Positions 8,703 to 20,344 of a stretch of 51,578 bases of DNA are shown here, one piece after another (within the stretch, counting starts at the first letter, position 1; each line of letters begins with the position of its first letter). Both the position numbers and the translations under genes were made by a program. The stretch is from Alphaproteobacteria bacterium (GTDB lineage Bacteria; Pseudomonadota; Alphaproteobacteria; JAEULC01): assembly GCA_023150455.1 (NCBI GenBank), contig JAKLKW010000050.1:1-51578 (forward strand), read 5' to 3'. Under the pieces are notes generated by a model. That model had not been told where the DNA came from, made no database searches, and saw only the letters and a program-made list of their open reading frames with translations.

Positions 8703-9251
8703 ATGGTCGGCAAGCGGCTGTATCTCCGGCCGCCGCGCCTGCGCGACTACGCGGCCTGGGCCGATCTCCGGGGCGAGAGCCGCGACTTCCTCAGGCCCTG
8801 GGAGCCGAGCTGGCCGCGCGACGCGCTGTCGCGCGATTCCTACCGCCGGCGCATCCGCCGCGCCGCCCAGGAATGGCGCGACGGCACGGGCTACGGCTTC
8901 TTCCTGGTGCGGCGCACGGACGACGCGCTGCTCGGCGGCATCACCCTCGGCTCGGTCCGGCGCGGCGTGTCGCAATCGGCGACGCTCGGCTATTGGCTGG
9001 GCGCGCCCTTCGCGCGCCAGGGCCTGATGACCGAGGCGGTGCATTGCGTGCTCGACTTCGCCTTCGATCGCCTCGGCCTGCATCGCGTCGAGGCCGCCTG
9101 CGTGCCCGAGAACCGCGCCAGCCGCGGCCTGCTGCTGAAATGCGGCTTCCGCGAGGAAGGACTCGCCCGCGAGTATCTGCGCATCGACGGCAAGTGGGCC
9201 GACCACACGCTGTTCGCCATCGTGTCGACCGACAGCCGCCCGCGCGGATGA
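8703..9251 (+). CDS. GNAT N-acetyltransferase, RimJ/RimL-like
   Basis: A 182-residue (from the ATG) acetyltransferase of the RimJ/RimL group. It shows the entry strand 'LYLRPPRLRDYAAWADLR', the GNAT core 'TLGYWLGAPFARQGLMTEA' (acetyl-CoA pyrophosphate loop), and 'VPENRASRGLLLKCGF'. Family members modify ribosomal protein N-termini or small amines; the target is unknown. The reading frame is open further upstream and the only good ribosome-binding site (GGAGG at 8623-8627) is placed for a CTG codon at 8634. That start would add 23 residues, including 'LTSLFARAFG', which resembles the N-terminus of family members I remember. The CTG start is therefore plausible. Confidence 0.88.
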   Translation: MVGKRLYLRPPRLRDYAAWADLRGESRDFLRPWEPSWPRDALSRDSYRRRIRRAAQEWRDGTGYGFFLVRRTDDALLGGITLGSVRRGVSQSATLGYWLGAPFARQGLMTEAVHCVLDFAFDRLGLHRVEAACVPENRASRGLLLKCGFREEGLAREYLRIDGKWADHTLFAIVSTDSRPRG

Positions 9252-9264
9252 TGCGGCGCGGACG

Positions 9265-10221
9265 ATGAGAGGCCGGCCGCGCGAGCCGCTTCCGCTGCCG
9301 CCGCCGGCCGAGGCGTTCCTCGAGATGATGGCGGCGGAACGCGGCGCCGCCCCCAACACGCTCGACGCCTATCGCCGCGACCTCGCCGATGCCGCTTCCT
9401 TCCTGAAGCGTCGCGGGCGGGACCTGCCGCGCGCGGAGGCGGCCGACCTGCGCGCCTTCCTCAAGGCCCTGTCCGGCCAGGGCATGACCCCGCGCACGGC
9501 GGCCCGCCGGCTGTCGGCGCTCCGGCAGTTCTTCCGCTTCCTCCTGACCGAGGGACGCCGCGGCGACGATCCGACCGCGGCGCTGGACGGGCCGCGCCTC
9601 GGCCGGCCCTTGCCCAAGCCGCTCGGCGAGCGGCAGGTGACGGCGCTGATCGAGGCTGCGCATCGCCGCGGCGGATCCGAGGGCGCGCGGCTCGCCTGCC
9701 TCCTGGAGCTGCTCTACGCCACCGGCATGCGCGTGTCGGAGCTGGTGGCGCTGCCCATCGCCGCCGTGGCGCGCGGCCAGCCGGCGCTGCTCGTACGCGG
9801 CAAGGGCGGCAAGGAGCGCCTGGTGCCGCTGGGGGCGCCGGCGCGGCGCGCGGTCGACGCCTATCGCGCGCTGCGCGCCGAGTTCCTGCCCAAGGCGAAG
9901 CGGCGCGGCGGCGTCCGGGACTCGTCCTACCTGTTCCCTTCGCGCGGCGCCGCCGGGCACCTGACGCGCCACCGTCTCGGCCAGCTGCTCAAGGAGTTGG
10001 CACGCGAGGCCGGCATCGACCCCGGCGCGGTCAGCCCCCACGTGCTGCGCCACGCTTTTGCCACGCACCTGCTCGACCATGGCGCCGATCTCCGCAGCGT
10101 GCAGAAGATGCTGGGTCACGCCGATATCGCGACCACGCAGATCTATACCCATGTCGTGAAGGAACGGCTGGTCCGCACCGTGACGGACCACCATCCGCTG
10201 GCCCGGCGCCCCCGGCGCTGA
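9265..10221 (+). CDS. xerD: Tyrosine recombinase XerD (chromosome dimer resolution)
   Basis: A 318-residue tyrosine recombinase. The N-terminal SAM-like core-binding domain includes 'NTLDAYRRDLADAASFL' and 'SALRQFFRFLL'. The catalytic residues are all visible: R in 'ATGMRVSEL' (about 155), K in 'RGKGGKERLVP', HxxR in 'SPHVLRHAFATHLLDHGAD', H in 'MLGHADIATTQIY', and the nucleophilic tyrosine in the last motif. Xer proteins resolve chromosome dimers at dif with FtsK. XerD rather than XerC is favoured by position near accA and by 'HATHLL'-type spacing, but the two cannot be separated with certainty. It starts 13 bases after the acetyltransferase stop. Confidence 0.88.
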   Translation: MRGRPREPLPLPPPAEAFLEMMAAERGAAPNTLDAYRRDLADAASFLKRRGRDLPRAEAADLRAFLKALSGQGMTPRTAARRLSALRQFFRFLLTEGRRGDDPTAALDGPRLGRPLPKPLGERQVTALIEAAHRRGGSEGARLACLLELLYATGMRVSELVALPIAAVARGQPALLVRGKGGKERLVPLGAPARRAVDAYRALRAEFLPKAKRRGGVRDSSYLFPSRGAAGHLTRHRLGQLLKELAREAGIDPGAVSPHVLRHAFATHLLDHGADLRSVQKMLGHADIATTQIYTHVVKERLVRTVTDHHPLARRPRR

Positions 10222-10312
10222 CCTCCGGGCGCGCCACCGCCCCGGATTGGTTGACTTCGCCGCCTCCTCGGCTAGTGTCCGCGCGGCTTCGCCCCGTACC
10301 CCAGGGTGGTTG

Positions 10313-11249
10313 ATGAGCTTCACCGTCGTCGAGCCGGCGCGCGAGCGCCTGAACCGCAGCGAGCTTGCGGTTCCGGGCAGCCGCACCGAGCTGTTCGAAA
10401 AGGCGGCCCGGTCGGCCGCGGACGTCGTCTTCCTCGACCTCGAGGACGCGGTCGCGCCCGGCGACAAGCCGCAGGCGCGGCGCAACATCATCGCCGCGCT
10501 GAACGAGGTCGACTGGGGCGCCAAGACGGTATCGGTCCGCATCAACGGCCTCGATACGCCCTGGATGTACCGCGACATCGTCGACGTCGTGGAGGGCGGC
10601 GGCAACCGCCTCGACCTCGTCATGATTCCGAAAGTCGGCACGGCCGCCGACGTCTACGCGCTCGACATGCTGGTGACGCAGATCGAGCAGGCCAAGGGCT
10701 GGACGCGGCGCATCGGCTTCGAGCACATCATCGAGACGGCGTTGGGCATGGCCAACGTCGACGCCATCGCCGCCGCCAGCAAGCGCAACGAGTCGCTGCA
10801 TTTCGGCTCGGCCGACTACGCCGCCTCGACCAAGGCGCGCACCACCTCGATCGGCGGCGCCAACCCCGACTACGTCATCCTGACCGACAAGGACGCCAGG
10901 GGCGAGCGCCAGACGCATTGGGGCGACATGTTCCACTACGCGCTGTCGCGCATGATCGTGGCCGCGCGCGCGCACGGGCTCAGGCCGGTGGACGGGCCGT
11001 TTGGCGACTTCTCGGATCCCGACGGGTTCCGCGCCCAGGCGCGCCGCGCGGCGGTGCTGGGCTGCGAGGGCAAGTGGGCGATCCACCGAGATCGCCAAGG
11101 CCCGGCGCATCCTCCAGGCGATGGATGCGGCGCAGAAGGAAGGCAAGGGCGCCGTCGCGCTCGACGGCAAGCTGATCGACATCGCCTCGATCCGCCAGGC
11201 CGAGGTGCTGGTGAAGAAGGCCGACCTGCTCGCGGCGGGACGCCGGTAG
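10313..11249 (+). pseudogene. Malyl-CoA lyase (HpcH/HpaI, CitE-like) with internal deletion and frameshift
   Basis: The first 258 residues (10313-11086) match L-malyl-CoA / beta-methylmalyl-CoA lyases: 'RSELAVPGSRTELFEKAA', 'VVFLDLEDAVAP', 'VRINGLDTPWMYRD', 'HFGSADYAAS', 'RPVDGPFGDFSDPDGF', then 'GCEGKWAIH'. The reading frame then breaks. The family C-terminus resumes in a different frame at 11088 with 'EIAKARRIL' and runs to 'VLVKKADLLAAGRR'. The conserved segment beginning 'PSQ...ANEVF' that normally follows 'WAIH' is missing, so about 15 codons have been lost with a net shift. The enzyme cleaves malyl-CoA to glyoxylate and acetyl-CoA. As it stands the gene would give a truncated protein with an unrelated tail. 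A sequencing or assembly collapse is an alternative explanation. Confidence 0.82.
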
Positions 11250-11252
11250 CCC

Positions 11253-12254
11253 ATGGCCGTCGACGCCGACGCCCAGGGCCAGCCGCTGCGCCGCGCCAGC
11301 CGGCACTACCTCGATTTCGAGAAGCCGCTGGCCGAGCTGGAAGGCCAGATCGAGGAGCTGCGCCACAAGTCGGGCAGCGGCGACGTGTCGATCGCCGACG
11401 AAGTCGCGAAGCTGCAGGGGCGGCTGGATCGCCAGCTGCGCCAAGTCTACGCCAAGCTCGGCGCCTGGCAGAAGGTGCAGGTCGCGCGGCACCCCGAGCG
11501 TCCGCACAGCGCGCAGTACGTCGCCGGCCTGATCGAGGAGTTCACGCCGCTCGCCGGCGACCGCGGCTTCGCCGAGGACCCGGCCATCCTGGCCGGCATC
11601 GGCCGCTTCCGCGGGCGCAGCGTCATGGTGATCGGGCACGAGAAGGGCGCCTCGACCGAGGAGCGCGTGCGGCACAATTTCGGCATGGCGCGCCCCGAGG
11701 GCTACCGCAAGGCGCGCCGCCTGATGCTGCTGGCCGACCATTTCAGGCTGCCGATCGTCACGCTGGTGGACACGCCGGGCGCCTATCCCGGCGTCGACGC
11801 CGAGGCGCGCGGCCAGGCCGAGGCGATCGCGCGGTCGATCGAGGCGTGCCTCGAGGTGCGCGTGCCGCTGGTCAGCGTCGTGATCGGCGAAGGCGGCTCG
11901 GGCGGCGCCATCGCGCTCGCCGTCGGCGACCGCGTGCTGATGCTCGAGCACGCGGTCTATTCGGTGATCTCGCCCGAAGGCTGCGCTTCGATCCTCTGGC
12001 GCAGCGCCGACCAGGCCAAGGAGGCAGCCGAAGCCTTGCGCCTGACCGCCCAGGACCTGCTGCGCCTCGGCGTCATCGACGAGATCGTGCGCGAGCCGCT
12101 CGGCGGCGCGCATCGCGACGCACCGGCCATGGTCGAGGCGGTCGGCGACGCGCTCGACAAGGCGCTGCGCGAGCTCGCCTCGGCGGAAGGCGGCAAGCTG
12201 CGCACGCGAAGGCGCGAGCGCTTCCTCGCCATGGGGCGCAAGGGGATCGGGTAA
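11253..12254 (+). CDS. accA: Acetyl-CoA carboxylase carboxyltransferase subunit alpha
   Basis: A 333-residue AccA that, with AccD, transfers the carboxyl group from biotin to acetyl-CoA to make malonyl-CoA for fatty-acid synthesis. The N-terminus '[19 protein letters not shown]' is characteristic. The core has '[19 protein letters not shown]', '[17 protein letters not shown]' and the oxyanion-hole region '[17 protein letters not shown]', followed by '[10 protein letters not shown]'. Length is slightly above the E. coli protein (319). The start is 4 bases after the stop of the malyl-CoA lyase gene, suggesting co-transcription. Confidence 0.96.
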   Translation: MAVDADAQGQPLRRASRHYLDFEKPLAELEGQIEELRHKSGSGDVSIADEVAKLQGRLDRQLRQVYAKLGAWQKVQVARHPERPHSAQYVAGLIEEFTPLAGDRGFAEDPAILAGIGRFRGRSVMVIGHEKGASTEERVRHNFGMARPEGYRKARRLMLLADHFRLPIVTLVDTPGAYPGVDAEARGQAEAIARSIEACLEVRVPLVSVVIGEGGSGGAIALAVGDRVLMLEHAVYSVISPEGCASILWRSADQAKEAAEALRLTAQDLLRLGVIDEIVREPLGGAHRDAPAMVEAVGDALDKALRELASAEGGKLRTRRRERFLAMGRKGIG

Positions 12255-12409
12255 GCGCGAACGCCGAGCATGATCGACGCACATTGCCGCTTCATCTCGT
12301 TTCCAAGTCGTTCGCATTAAATTTCGCAGGCGCTCTCCGCCGTACCGGAACCGTCATCCAGATGTGGTAGGGCTGCCCGATCCGCGACGCAGGATCGAGG
12401 TTACTGCCC

Positions 12410-13630
12410 ATGACCAACCGCATGATCGCCCACGCGGTCGAGTCGCATCCCGCCGTGAGTCTCCCCGGCGTGCAGGAGCGCGCCTTCTCGCTGTGGTTTC
12501 GCCGCCTGGTCTACAACCAGATCTGGGAGGACCCGCGCGTCGACCTGCTGGCGATGGAGGTCGGCCCCGCGACCCGCATCGTCACGATCGCCTCGGGCGG
12601 CTGCAACACGCTCAACTACCTGCTGGCGCGGCCCGCCTCGATCGACGCGGTCGACATCAATCCGGCCCATGTCGCCCTGGCGCGGCTGCGCCTGGCCGCC
12701 GCGGCCGAGCTGCCCGACCATGACGCGCTCTTCTCGTTCCTCGGTCGGGCGGACGCCACGGGCAATGCGATCCTGTACAACCGCTTCATCCGCCCCGTCC
12801 TCGACCCCGAAACGCTGCGGTTCTGGGACCATTCCTCGTTCTTCCGCCGGCCGCGCATCGCCTACTTCACGGACGGGTTCTTCCGCTACGGGCTGCTCGG
12901 ACGGTTCATCGGCTTCGCGCACCTGCTCGGGCGGCTCGCCGGCGGCGATCCCGGGCCGCTGCTCGGGGCGCGCTCGCTCGAGGAGCAGCACCTTCTGTTC
13001 GAGCGCCACGTCGCGCCGGTTTTCGCGCATCCGGTCTTCCGGCTCGGCTGCGCGCTGCCGATGATGTTCTACAGCCTGGGCATACCACCGAAGCAGTTCG
13101 CGGCGTTGCGCGCGGACGCGCGGCACGCGGGCGGCGGCATGGCGCGGCTGATGCTGGAGCGCGTGCGGCGGCTCGCCTGCGACTTCCCGATCGACGACAA
13201 CTACTTCGCCTGGCAGGCCTTCGGCCGGCGCTACGGGGACGCCGCGCGCGGCGCGGTGCCCGACTATCTGAAGCCCGAGCACTTCCGCACGGTACGCGAA
13301 GGCGTCGGACGCGTGCGCGTGCACCTGGCGTCGATGACCGACTTCCTGCGCCGCCACGCGGCCGGCCGCTTCGACCGCTACGTGCTGCTCGACGCGCAGG
13401 ACTGGATGACGGCGACTCAGGTGGCCGCGCTGTGGGACGAGATCGACCGCACGGCGGCGCCGGGCGCGCGGGTCGTCTTCCGCACCGCCGGGGGCGAGTC
13501 GCCGGTCGAAGGCTGCGTGCCGCACGCCCTGTTGCGGCGCTGGCGCCGCAACACGGTGACCTCGGCGGCGCTGCTGCGGCGCGACCGGTCGGCGATCTAC
13601 GGCGGCTTCCACCTCTACGTCGCGGAGTAG
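12410..13630 (+). CDS. btaA: S-adenosylmethionine:diacylglycerol 3-amino-3-carboxypropyltransferase BtaA
   Basis: A 406-residue DUF3419-family protein. BtaA moves the 3-amino-3-carboxypropyl group of SAM onto diacylglycerol, the first step of the betaine lipid DGTS. Recognisable segments are 'LVYNQIWEDPRVD' near the N-terminus, the nucleotide-binding loop 'IASGGCNTLNYL', and 'VDINPAHVALARLRL'. C-terminal motifs 'LLDAQDWMT' and 'VVFRTAGGESPVE' complete the fold. GAGG lies 9 bases before the ATG. The btaB gene follows after 8 bases. DGTS replaces phospholipids in phosphate-starved alphaproteobacteria, so phosphate control is expected, though I see no convincing Pho box in the 155-base upstream gap. 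Confidence 0.9.
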   Translation: MTNRMIAHAVESHPAVSLPGVQERAFSLWFRRLVYNQIWEDPRVDLLAMEVGPATRIVTIASGGCNTLNYLLARPASIDAVDINPAHVALARLRLAAAAELPDHDALFSFLGRADATGNAILYNRFIRPVLDPETLRFWDHSSFFRRPRIAYFTDGFFRYGLLGRFIGFAHLLGRLAGGDPGPLLGARSLEEQHLLFERHVAPVFAHPVFRLGCALPMMFYSLGIPPKQFAALRADARHAGGGMARLMLERVRRLACDFPIDDNYFAWQAFGRRYGDAARGAVPDYLKPEHFRTVREGVGRVRVHLASMTDFLRRHAAGRFDRYVLLDAQDWMTATQVAALWDEIDRTAAPGARVVFRTAGGESPVEGCVPHALLRRWRRNTVTSAALLRRDRSAIYGGFHLYVAE

Positions 13631-13638
13631 CCGGCGCC

Positions 13639-14292
13639 ATGGCGATCGGCGCGACCGAGCGCATGGACCGCATGTATCGCCATCAGCGGCACGTCTACGA
13701 CCTGACGCGCAAGTGGTTCCTGTTCGGCCGCGACGCGCTGATCGACCGTCTCGCGCCGCCCAGCGGCGCGCATGTCTGCGAGATGGGCTGCGGTACCGCG
13801 CGCAACATCCTGCGCATGGCGCGGCGCTATCCCTGGGCGCGGCTCTACGGCCTCGACGCGTCGGGCGAGATGCTGAAGACCGCCCAGGCGCGCGTCGCCC
13901 GCGCGCGCCTGGACGGGCGGGTCCAGCTGCGCCATGGCCTGGCCGAGTTCCGGGAGTCCTACGCCCAGTTCGGGCCAAGCGCCGGCTTCGACGCGGTCGT
14001 GCTTTCCTATGTCCTGTCGATGGTGCCGGACTGGCGCGGCGCGCTCGACGCCGCGGTCGGCGCCGTCCGCCCCGGCGGCGCGGTCGGGCTGGTCGACTTC
14101 CACGACGTCGACCGGCTGCCCTGGCCGCTGGCGCCCGGCCTTCGTTCCTGGCTCGCGCGGTTCGACGTCACGCCGCGCCCCGAGGCGCTCGACCACCTGG
14201 CGGCGCTGGAGCGGCAGGGGCTGGGCCGGGCCGAGACGCGCACGGTCCTCGGCGGCTACGCTTTCCTCGCGCGCTTCGTTCGGGCAAGCTGA
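13639..14292 (+). CDS. btaB: Diacylglyceryl-homoserine N-methyltransferase BtaB
   Basis: A 217-residue class I SAM methyltransferase that would methylate diacylglyceryl-homoserine three times to give DGTS. It opens with 'MYRHQRHVYDLTRKWFLFG', typical of BtaB, and has motif I 'VCEMGCGTARNIL', the acidic residue in 'YGLDASGEMLKTA' and the 'VLSYVLSMVPDW' strand. The start at 13639 follows the btaA stop by 8 bases. Together the pair encodes the whole bacterial betaine-lipid pathway. Confidence 0.88.
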   Translation: MAIGATERMDRMYRHQRHVYDLTRKWFLFGRDALIDRLAPPSGAHVCEMGCGTARNILRMARRYPWARLYGLDASGEMLKTAQARVARARLDGRVQLRHGLAEFRESYAQFGPSAGFDAVVLSYVLSMVPDWRGALDAAVGAVRPGGAVGLVDFHDVDRLPWPLAPGLRSWLARFDVTPRPEALDHLAALERQGLGRAETRTVLGGYAFLARFVRAS

Positions 14293-14347
14293 CGCGACCC
14301 GCCCCGACCTTTCGCCGGGCGGCGCGAGCGGAACGAGAGCGGGCACG

Positions 14348-14863
14348 ATGGAACGCGTCGTCGAGTGGCTGATCTTCACCAGCCGTTGGCTGCTGGTGCC
14401 GATGTACCTGGGCCTCGCCCTGCTGCTGCCGGTCTTCGCCGTCAAGTTCTACGAGGAGATGTGGCACCTGGTGCGCGTGGTGCTGCGGGCCGAGGAAGCC
14501 GACTTCATCCTCGGCACGCTCGCGCTGATCGACATGGTGCTGGTCGCCAACCTGCTGGTGATGATCGTCATCAGCGGCTACGAGACCTTCGTGTCGCGCA
14601 TCGACCTGTCTGCGGAGGACGAGAAAGACAAGCCGAGCTGGCTCGGCAAGCTCGACGCCGGCACGCTCAAGATCAAGGTCGCCGCCTCGATCGTCGCGAT
14701 CTCGTCGATCCACCTGCTGAAGGCGTTCATGAACGTCGAGCGCTTCGGCAACGACAAGCTGATGTGGCTGGTCATCATCCACCTCGCCTTCGTCGTCTCG
14801 GCGCTGCTGCTCGCCTATGTCGACAAGGTGGCGTTCCGGTACGAGAAGAAGATGAGCATCTGA
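14348..14863 (+). CDS. UPF0114 (YqhA / TIGR00645) family membrane protein
   Basis: A 171-residue inner-membrane protein with four predicted spans: about residues 10-33, 55-80, 110-130 and 140-160. The 'RWLLVPMYLGLALLL' opening and 'VMIVISGYETFVSRI' are hallmarks of the YqhA family. Function is unknown in general. It starts 56 bases after btaB and may share its transcript, but it is not known to act in betaine-lipid synthesis. Confidence 0.88.
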   Translation: MERVVEWLIFTSRWLLVPMYLGLALLLPVFAVKFYEEMWHLVRVVLRAEEADFILGTLALIDMVLVANLLVMIVISGYETFVSRIDLSAEDEKDKPSWLGKLDAGTLKIKVAASIVAISSIHLLKAFMNVERFGNDKLMWLVIIHLAFVVSALLLAYVDKVAFRYEKKMSI

Positions 14864-14922
14864 CGGCGCGCGCGGGCGCGACCGGCTGCGCTCTCGACAA
14901 AGCGCATGCTTCAGCGAGTTCT

Positions 14923-15036
14923 TCATCCTTCGGGACGCCCGCGAAACGCGGGCTCCTCAGGATGACGCGTCGGTTTGGCGCGAAGCGATCGCGTCATCCT
15001 GAGGAGCGAGCGAAGCGGGCGTCTCGAAGGACGAGG
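14923..15036. repeat. Large imperfect palindromic repeat downstream of secA
   Basis: Two arms of about 47 bases (14923-14969 and 14990-15036) are imperfect reverse complements around a 20-base centre. Each arm contains the 'CATCCTGAGGAGC' / 'GCTCCTCAGGATG' block that recurs in intergenic repeats of many alphaproteobacteria; the left arm also has its own small hairpin (CCCGCGAAACGCGGG). It lies between the convergent ends of the UPF0114 gene and secA, where the cruciform could act as a bidirectional 3' end. Confidence 0.75.
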
Positions 15037-15062
15037 AATGCGGCCGTGCCGCCGTGGGCTTC

Positions 15063-17837
<2,775 letters not shown>

Positions 17838-18172
17838 TAAATACCTCGAGAATGGGGCGGGGAGGGCGCTTCTGCCCAAGTGCTAGATAAGATGCGGGCC
17901 CGCCCCTGTCAACGCGGCCAGCCATCGCGCGCGGATCGAAGGACGGGGCCGCGCCGCGGCCTTCTTGGGGCGAAGGCGGGCCCGGTCCGGCGAGCTTCGT
18001 CTCGGCAAGATCGCGGCACACTTTCCCGTGAGGTCCGGTACTTAGCCATGGTTGCCGCCGCTGGCGGGCGGGGATGGCGAATGTCGGGCGTTATGCTATG
18101 GATCACGTAAAGGAAATGCCGGAGCCGGACCGTCCCCGGCTTTGGACGACCGTTCACGAAGGAGCGCCCGCG
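17838..18172. other. 335-base divergent intergenic region between secA and the foldase gene
   Basis: It holds the secA ribosome-binding site and promoter on the left. On the right it has GAAGGAG about 10 bases ahead of the foldase ATG. A TATGCT block near 18091 could be a -10 for the foldase, but no -35 goes with it. I see no small gene or RNA in the rest. Confidence 0.6.
17884..17912 (-). promoter_or_regulatory. secA promoter (TTGACA-17-TATCTA)
   Basis: On the minus strand the -35 is a perfect TTGACA (17907-17912) and the -10 is TATCTA (17884-17889), with an optimal 17-base spacer. Transcription would begin near 17877, giving a leader of about 40 bases. Confidence 0.7.
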
Positions 18173-19081
18173 ATGCGCATGAAGTTCACCCTGGCGACCG
18201 CCCTCCGCCTGGTCGCCCTCGCCGGCCTTGTCGCCGGGGTCCCGGCGGCCGAGGCGCAGACGTCGCCGCCGGCGGCCAAGCCGGCCCCGGCCGCCGCCCC
18301 GGCGCAGGCGGGCGACAAGGACCCGCTGCTGGCGACAGTCAACGGCTCGAGCATCCACCTGTCCGAGGTGAAGGAGGAGATCGCCAGCCTGCCCGAGCAA
18401 TACCGCCAGCTGCCGGCGGAACGCATCATGCCGCTGATGCTCAACCAGATCATCACCAACCGGCTGCTGCTGGCCGAGGGCAACCGCCAGAAGCTCGCCG
18501 ACAGCGAGGACGTGAAGAAGAAGATCGAGCGCGCGCGCGACCGCGCCGTGCAGCAGGCGCTGCTGCAGCAGGTGGTCGGCCAGACCGTCACCGACGAGGC
18601 GCTGCAGACGCTCTACAAGAAATACGTCGCCGAGAACCCGCCGAAGGAAGAGGTCAGCGCGCGCCACATCCTGGTCGACAACGAAGCCGAGGCCCAGGGC
18701 ATCATCAAGCAGCTCAAGGGCGGCGGCGATTTCGCGCAGCTCGCCAAGCAGAAGTCGAAGGACCCGGCGGCGCAGAACGGCGGCGATCTCGGCTTCTTCG
18801 GGCGCGAGGACATGGTGAAGGAGTTCGCCGACGCCGCGTTCGCCATGAAGACCGGCGAGGTTTCCGCCAAGCCCGTGCGCACGCAGTTCGGCTGGCACGT
18901 GATCAAGGTCGAGGACCGCCGCACCGCCAACCCGGTGAGCTTCGACGAGGCGCGCGAGGACCTCTACACGCAGCTCTCGCAGCAGGCGGTCAGCCAGTAT
19001 GTCGAGACGCTGCGCTCCGGCGCCAGGATCGAGCGGTTCGGCCCCGACGGCAAGCCGCTGGAAGAGCCGAAGAAGCCTTAA
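18173..19081 (+). CDS. Periplasmic parvulin-type peptidyl-prolyl isomerase (foldase)
   Basis: A 302-residue exported PpiC/SurA-type protein. A Sec signal peptide (about residues 1-27, 'LVALAGLVAGVPAAEAQ') precedes a Pro/Ala linker and a helical SurA-like N-domain ('LLATVNGSSIHLSEVKEEI'). The rotamase domain (about 160-265) includes 'ARHILVDNEAEAQGI', 'GGDLGFFGREDMV' and 'QFGWHVIKVED'. It should help fold secreted proteins. I chose the ATG at 18173 because of the GAAGGAG site and the clean signal peptide. Its divergent neighbour secA exports proteins and argJ follows after 27 bases, an arrangement seen in other alphaproteobacteria. Confidence 0.92.
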   Translation: MRMKFTLATALRLVALAGLVAGVPAAEAQTSPPAAKPAPAAAPAQAGDKDPLLATVNGSSIHLSEVKEEIASLPEQYRQLPAERIMPLMLNQIITNRLLLAEGNRQKLADSEDVKKKIERARDRAVQQALLQQVVGQTVTDEALQTLYKKYVAENPPKEEVSARHILVDNEAEAQGIIKQLKGGGDFAQLAKQKSKDPAAQNGGDLGFFGREDMVKEFADAAFAMKTGEVSAKPVRTQFGWHVIKVEDRRTANPVSFDEAREDLYTQLSQQAVSQYVETLRSGARIERFGPDGKPLEEPKKP

Positions 19082-19108
19082 CTCCCGGGTCCGAGGTCCG
19101 ATACAGCC

Positions 19109-20344
19109 ATGTCGCTTCCCCGTTCGCCGCTGGCGCCCGCGGCCACGCAATCCCTGCCGGCGCTCGACGGCGCCAGCCTCGCCACCGCCAACAGCGGCAT
19201 CCGCTACAAGGGTCGTGACGACGTGCTGCTGATCGCCCTCGATCCCGCCACGACCGTGGCCGGCGTGCTGACCCGTTCGCTCGCCCCCTCGGCGCCGGTC
19301 GACTGGTGCCGCGCCCGGCTCAAGGGCGGCAAGGCGCGCGCCATCCTGGTCAACGCCGGCAACGCCAACGCCTTCACCGGCAAGGCCGGCATGCAGGCGG
19401 TCAAGCGCTCGGCCGCGGCGGCGGCCGCGCTCATCGGCTGCAAGGCGTCGGAGGTGTTCGTCGCCTCGACCGGCGTCATCGGCGTGCCGCTCGATGCCGG
19501 CAAGATCGAGGCGGCGCTGCCCGGGCTCGGCCGCGCGCTCGATGCCGGCGCCTGGGACAAGGCGGCGGCCGCGATCATGACGACCGACACCTTTCCCAAG
19601 ACGGCGACACGCACGGCGCGCATCGGCAATGCGACCGTGACGCTGAACGGCATCGCCAAGGGCTCGGGCATGATCGCGCCCGACATGGCGACCATGCTGG
19701 CTTTCGTCGTGACCGACGCGGCGCTGCCGGCGCCGGTGCTGCGCGCGCTCTTGAAGCGCGCCAACGAGCAGTCGTTCAACTGCACGACGGTCGACGGCGA
19801 CACCTCGACCAGCGACACGCTGCTGCTCTGCGCGACGGGCAGGGCCGCGGGCCAGCCGCGCGTCACGAGCGCGTCGGACCGGCGCCTCGCCGGCTTCGCG
19901 CGCGCGCTCGACGAGATCACGCGCGACCTCGCCATCCAGGTCGTGCGCGACGGCGAAGGGGCGGAGAAGTTCGTGACCATCGCCGTGACCGGCGCCGCGT
20001 CGGACGCCGCGGCCAAACGCATCGCGCTCGCGATCGCCAATTCGCCGCTGGTCAAGACCGCGATCGCCGGGGCCGACGCGAACTGGGGCCGCATCGTCAT
20101 GGCCGTGGGCAAGGCGGGCGAGAAGGCCGACCGCGATCGCCTGCGCATCGCGATCGGCGGCGTGACCGTCGCGCTCAGGGGCGCGGTCGCCCCGGGCTAC
20201 GACGAGACGCCCGTCGCCGGGCACATGAAGGGCCGCGAGATCGACATCGCCGTGGACGTCGGCGTCGGCAGGGGCCGCGCCACGGTCTGGACCTGCGACC
20301 TGACGCACGGATACATCCGGATCAACGGTGATTACCGCAGCTAA
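19109..20344 (+). CDS. argJ: Bifunctional glutamate N-acetyltransferase / ornithine acetyltransferase ArgJ
   Basis: A 411-residue ArgJ that recycles the acetyl group from N-acetylornithine to glutamate in arginine synthesis. The self-cleavage site is visible in '[14 protein letters not shown]', where the threonine (about residue 194) becomes the N-terminal nucleophile of the beta chain. Other family blocks are '[15 protein letters not shown]', '[15 protein letters not shown]' and the C-terminal '[17 protein letters not shown]'. Whether it also uses acetyl-CoA cannot be read from the sequence. The stop overlaps the next gene by 17 bases. Confidence 0.95.
   Translation: MSLPRSPLAPAATQSLPALDGASLATANSGIRYKGRDDVLLIALDPATTVAGVLTRSLAPSAPVDWCRARLKGGKARAILVNAGNANAFTGKAGMQAVKRSAAAAAALIGCKASEVFVASTGVIGVPLDAGKIEAALPGLGRALDAGAWDKAAAAIMTTDTFPKTATRTARIGNATVTLNGIAKGSGMIAPDMATMLAFVVTDAALPAPVLRALLKRANEQSFNCTTVDGDTSTSDTLLLCATGRAAGQPRVTSASDRRLAGFARALDEITRDLAIQVVRDGEGAEKFVTIAVTGAASDAAAKRIALAIANSPLVKTAIAGADANWGRIVMAVGKAGEKADRDRLRIAIGGVTVALRGAVAPGYDETPVAGHMKGREIDIAVDVGVGRGRATVWTCDLTHGYIRINGDYRS

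Noticed and set aside
12255-12409. Pho box upstream of btaA
   Set aside because: Only a single partial CCGTCAT half-site is present; no pair of 7-base repeats at the required spacing.
18085-18096. Promoter for the foldase gene (TATGCT)
   Set aside because: No matching -35 at 16-18 bases; mentioned only within the intergenic entry.
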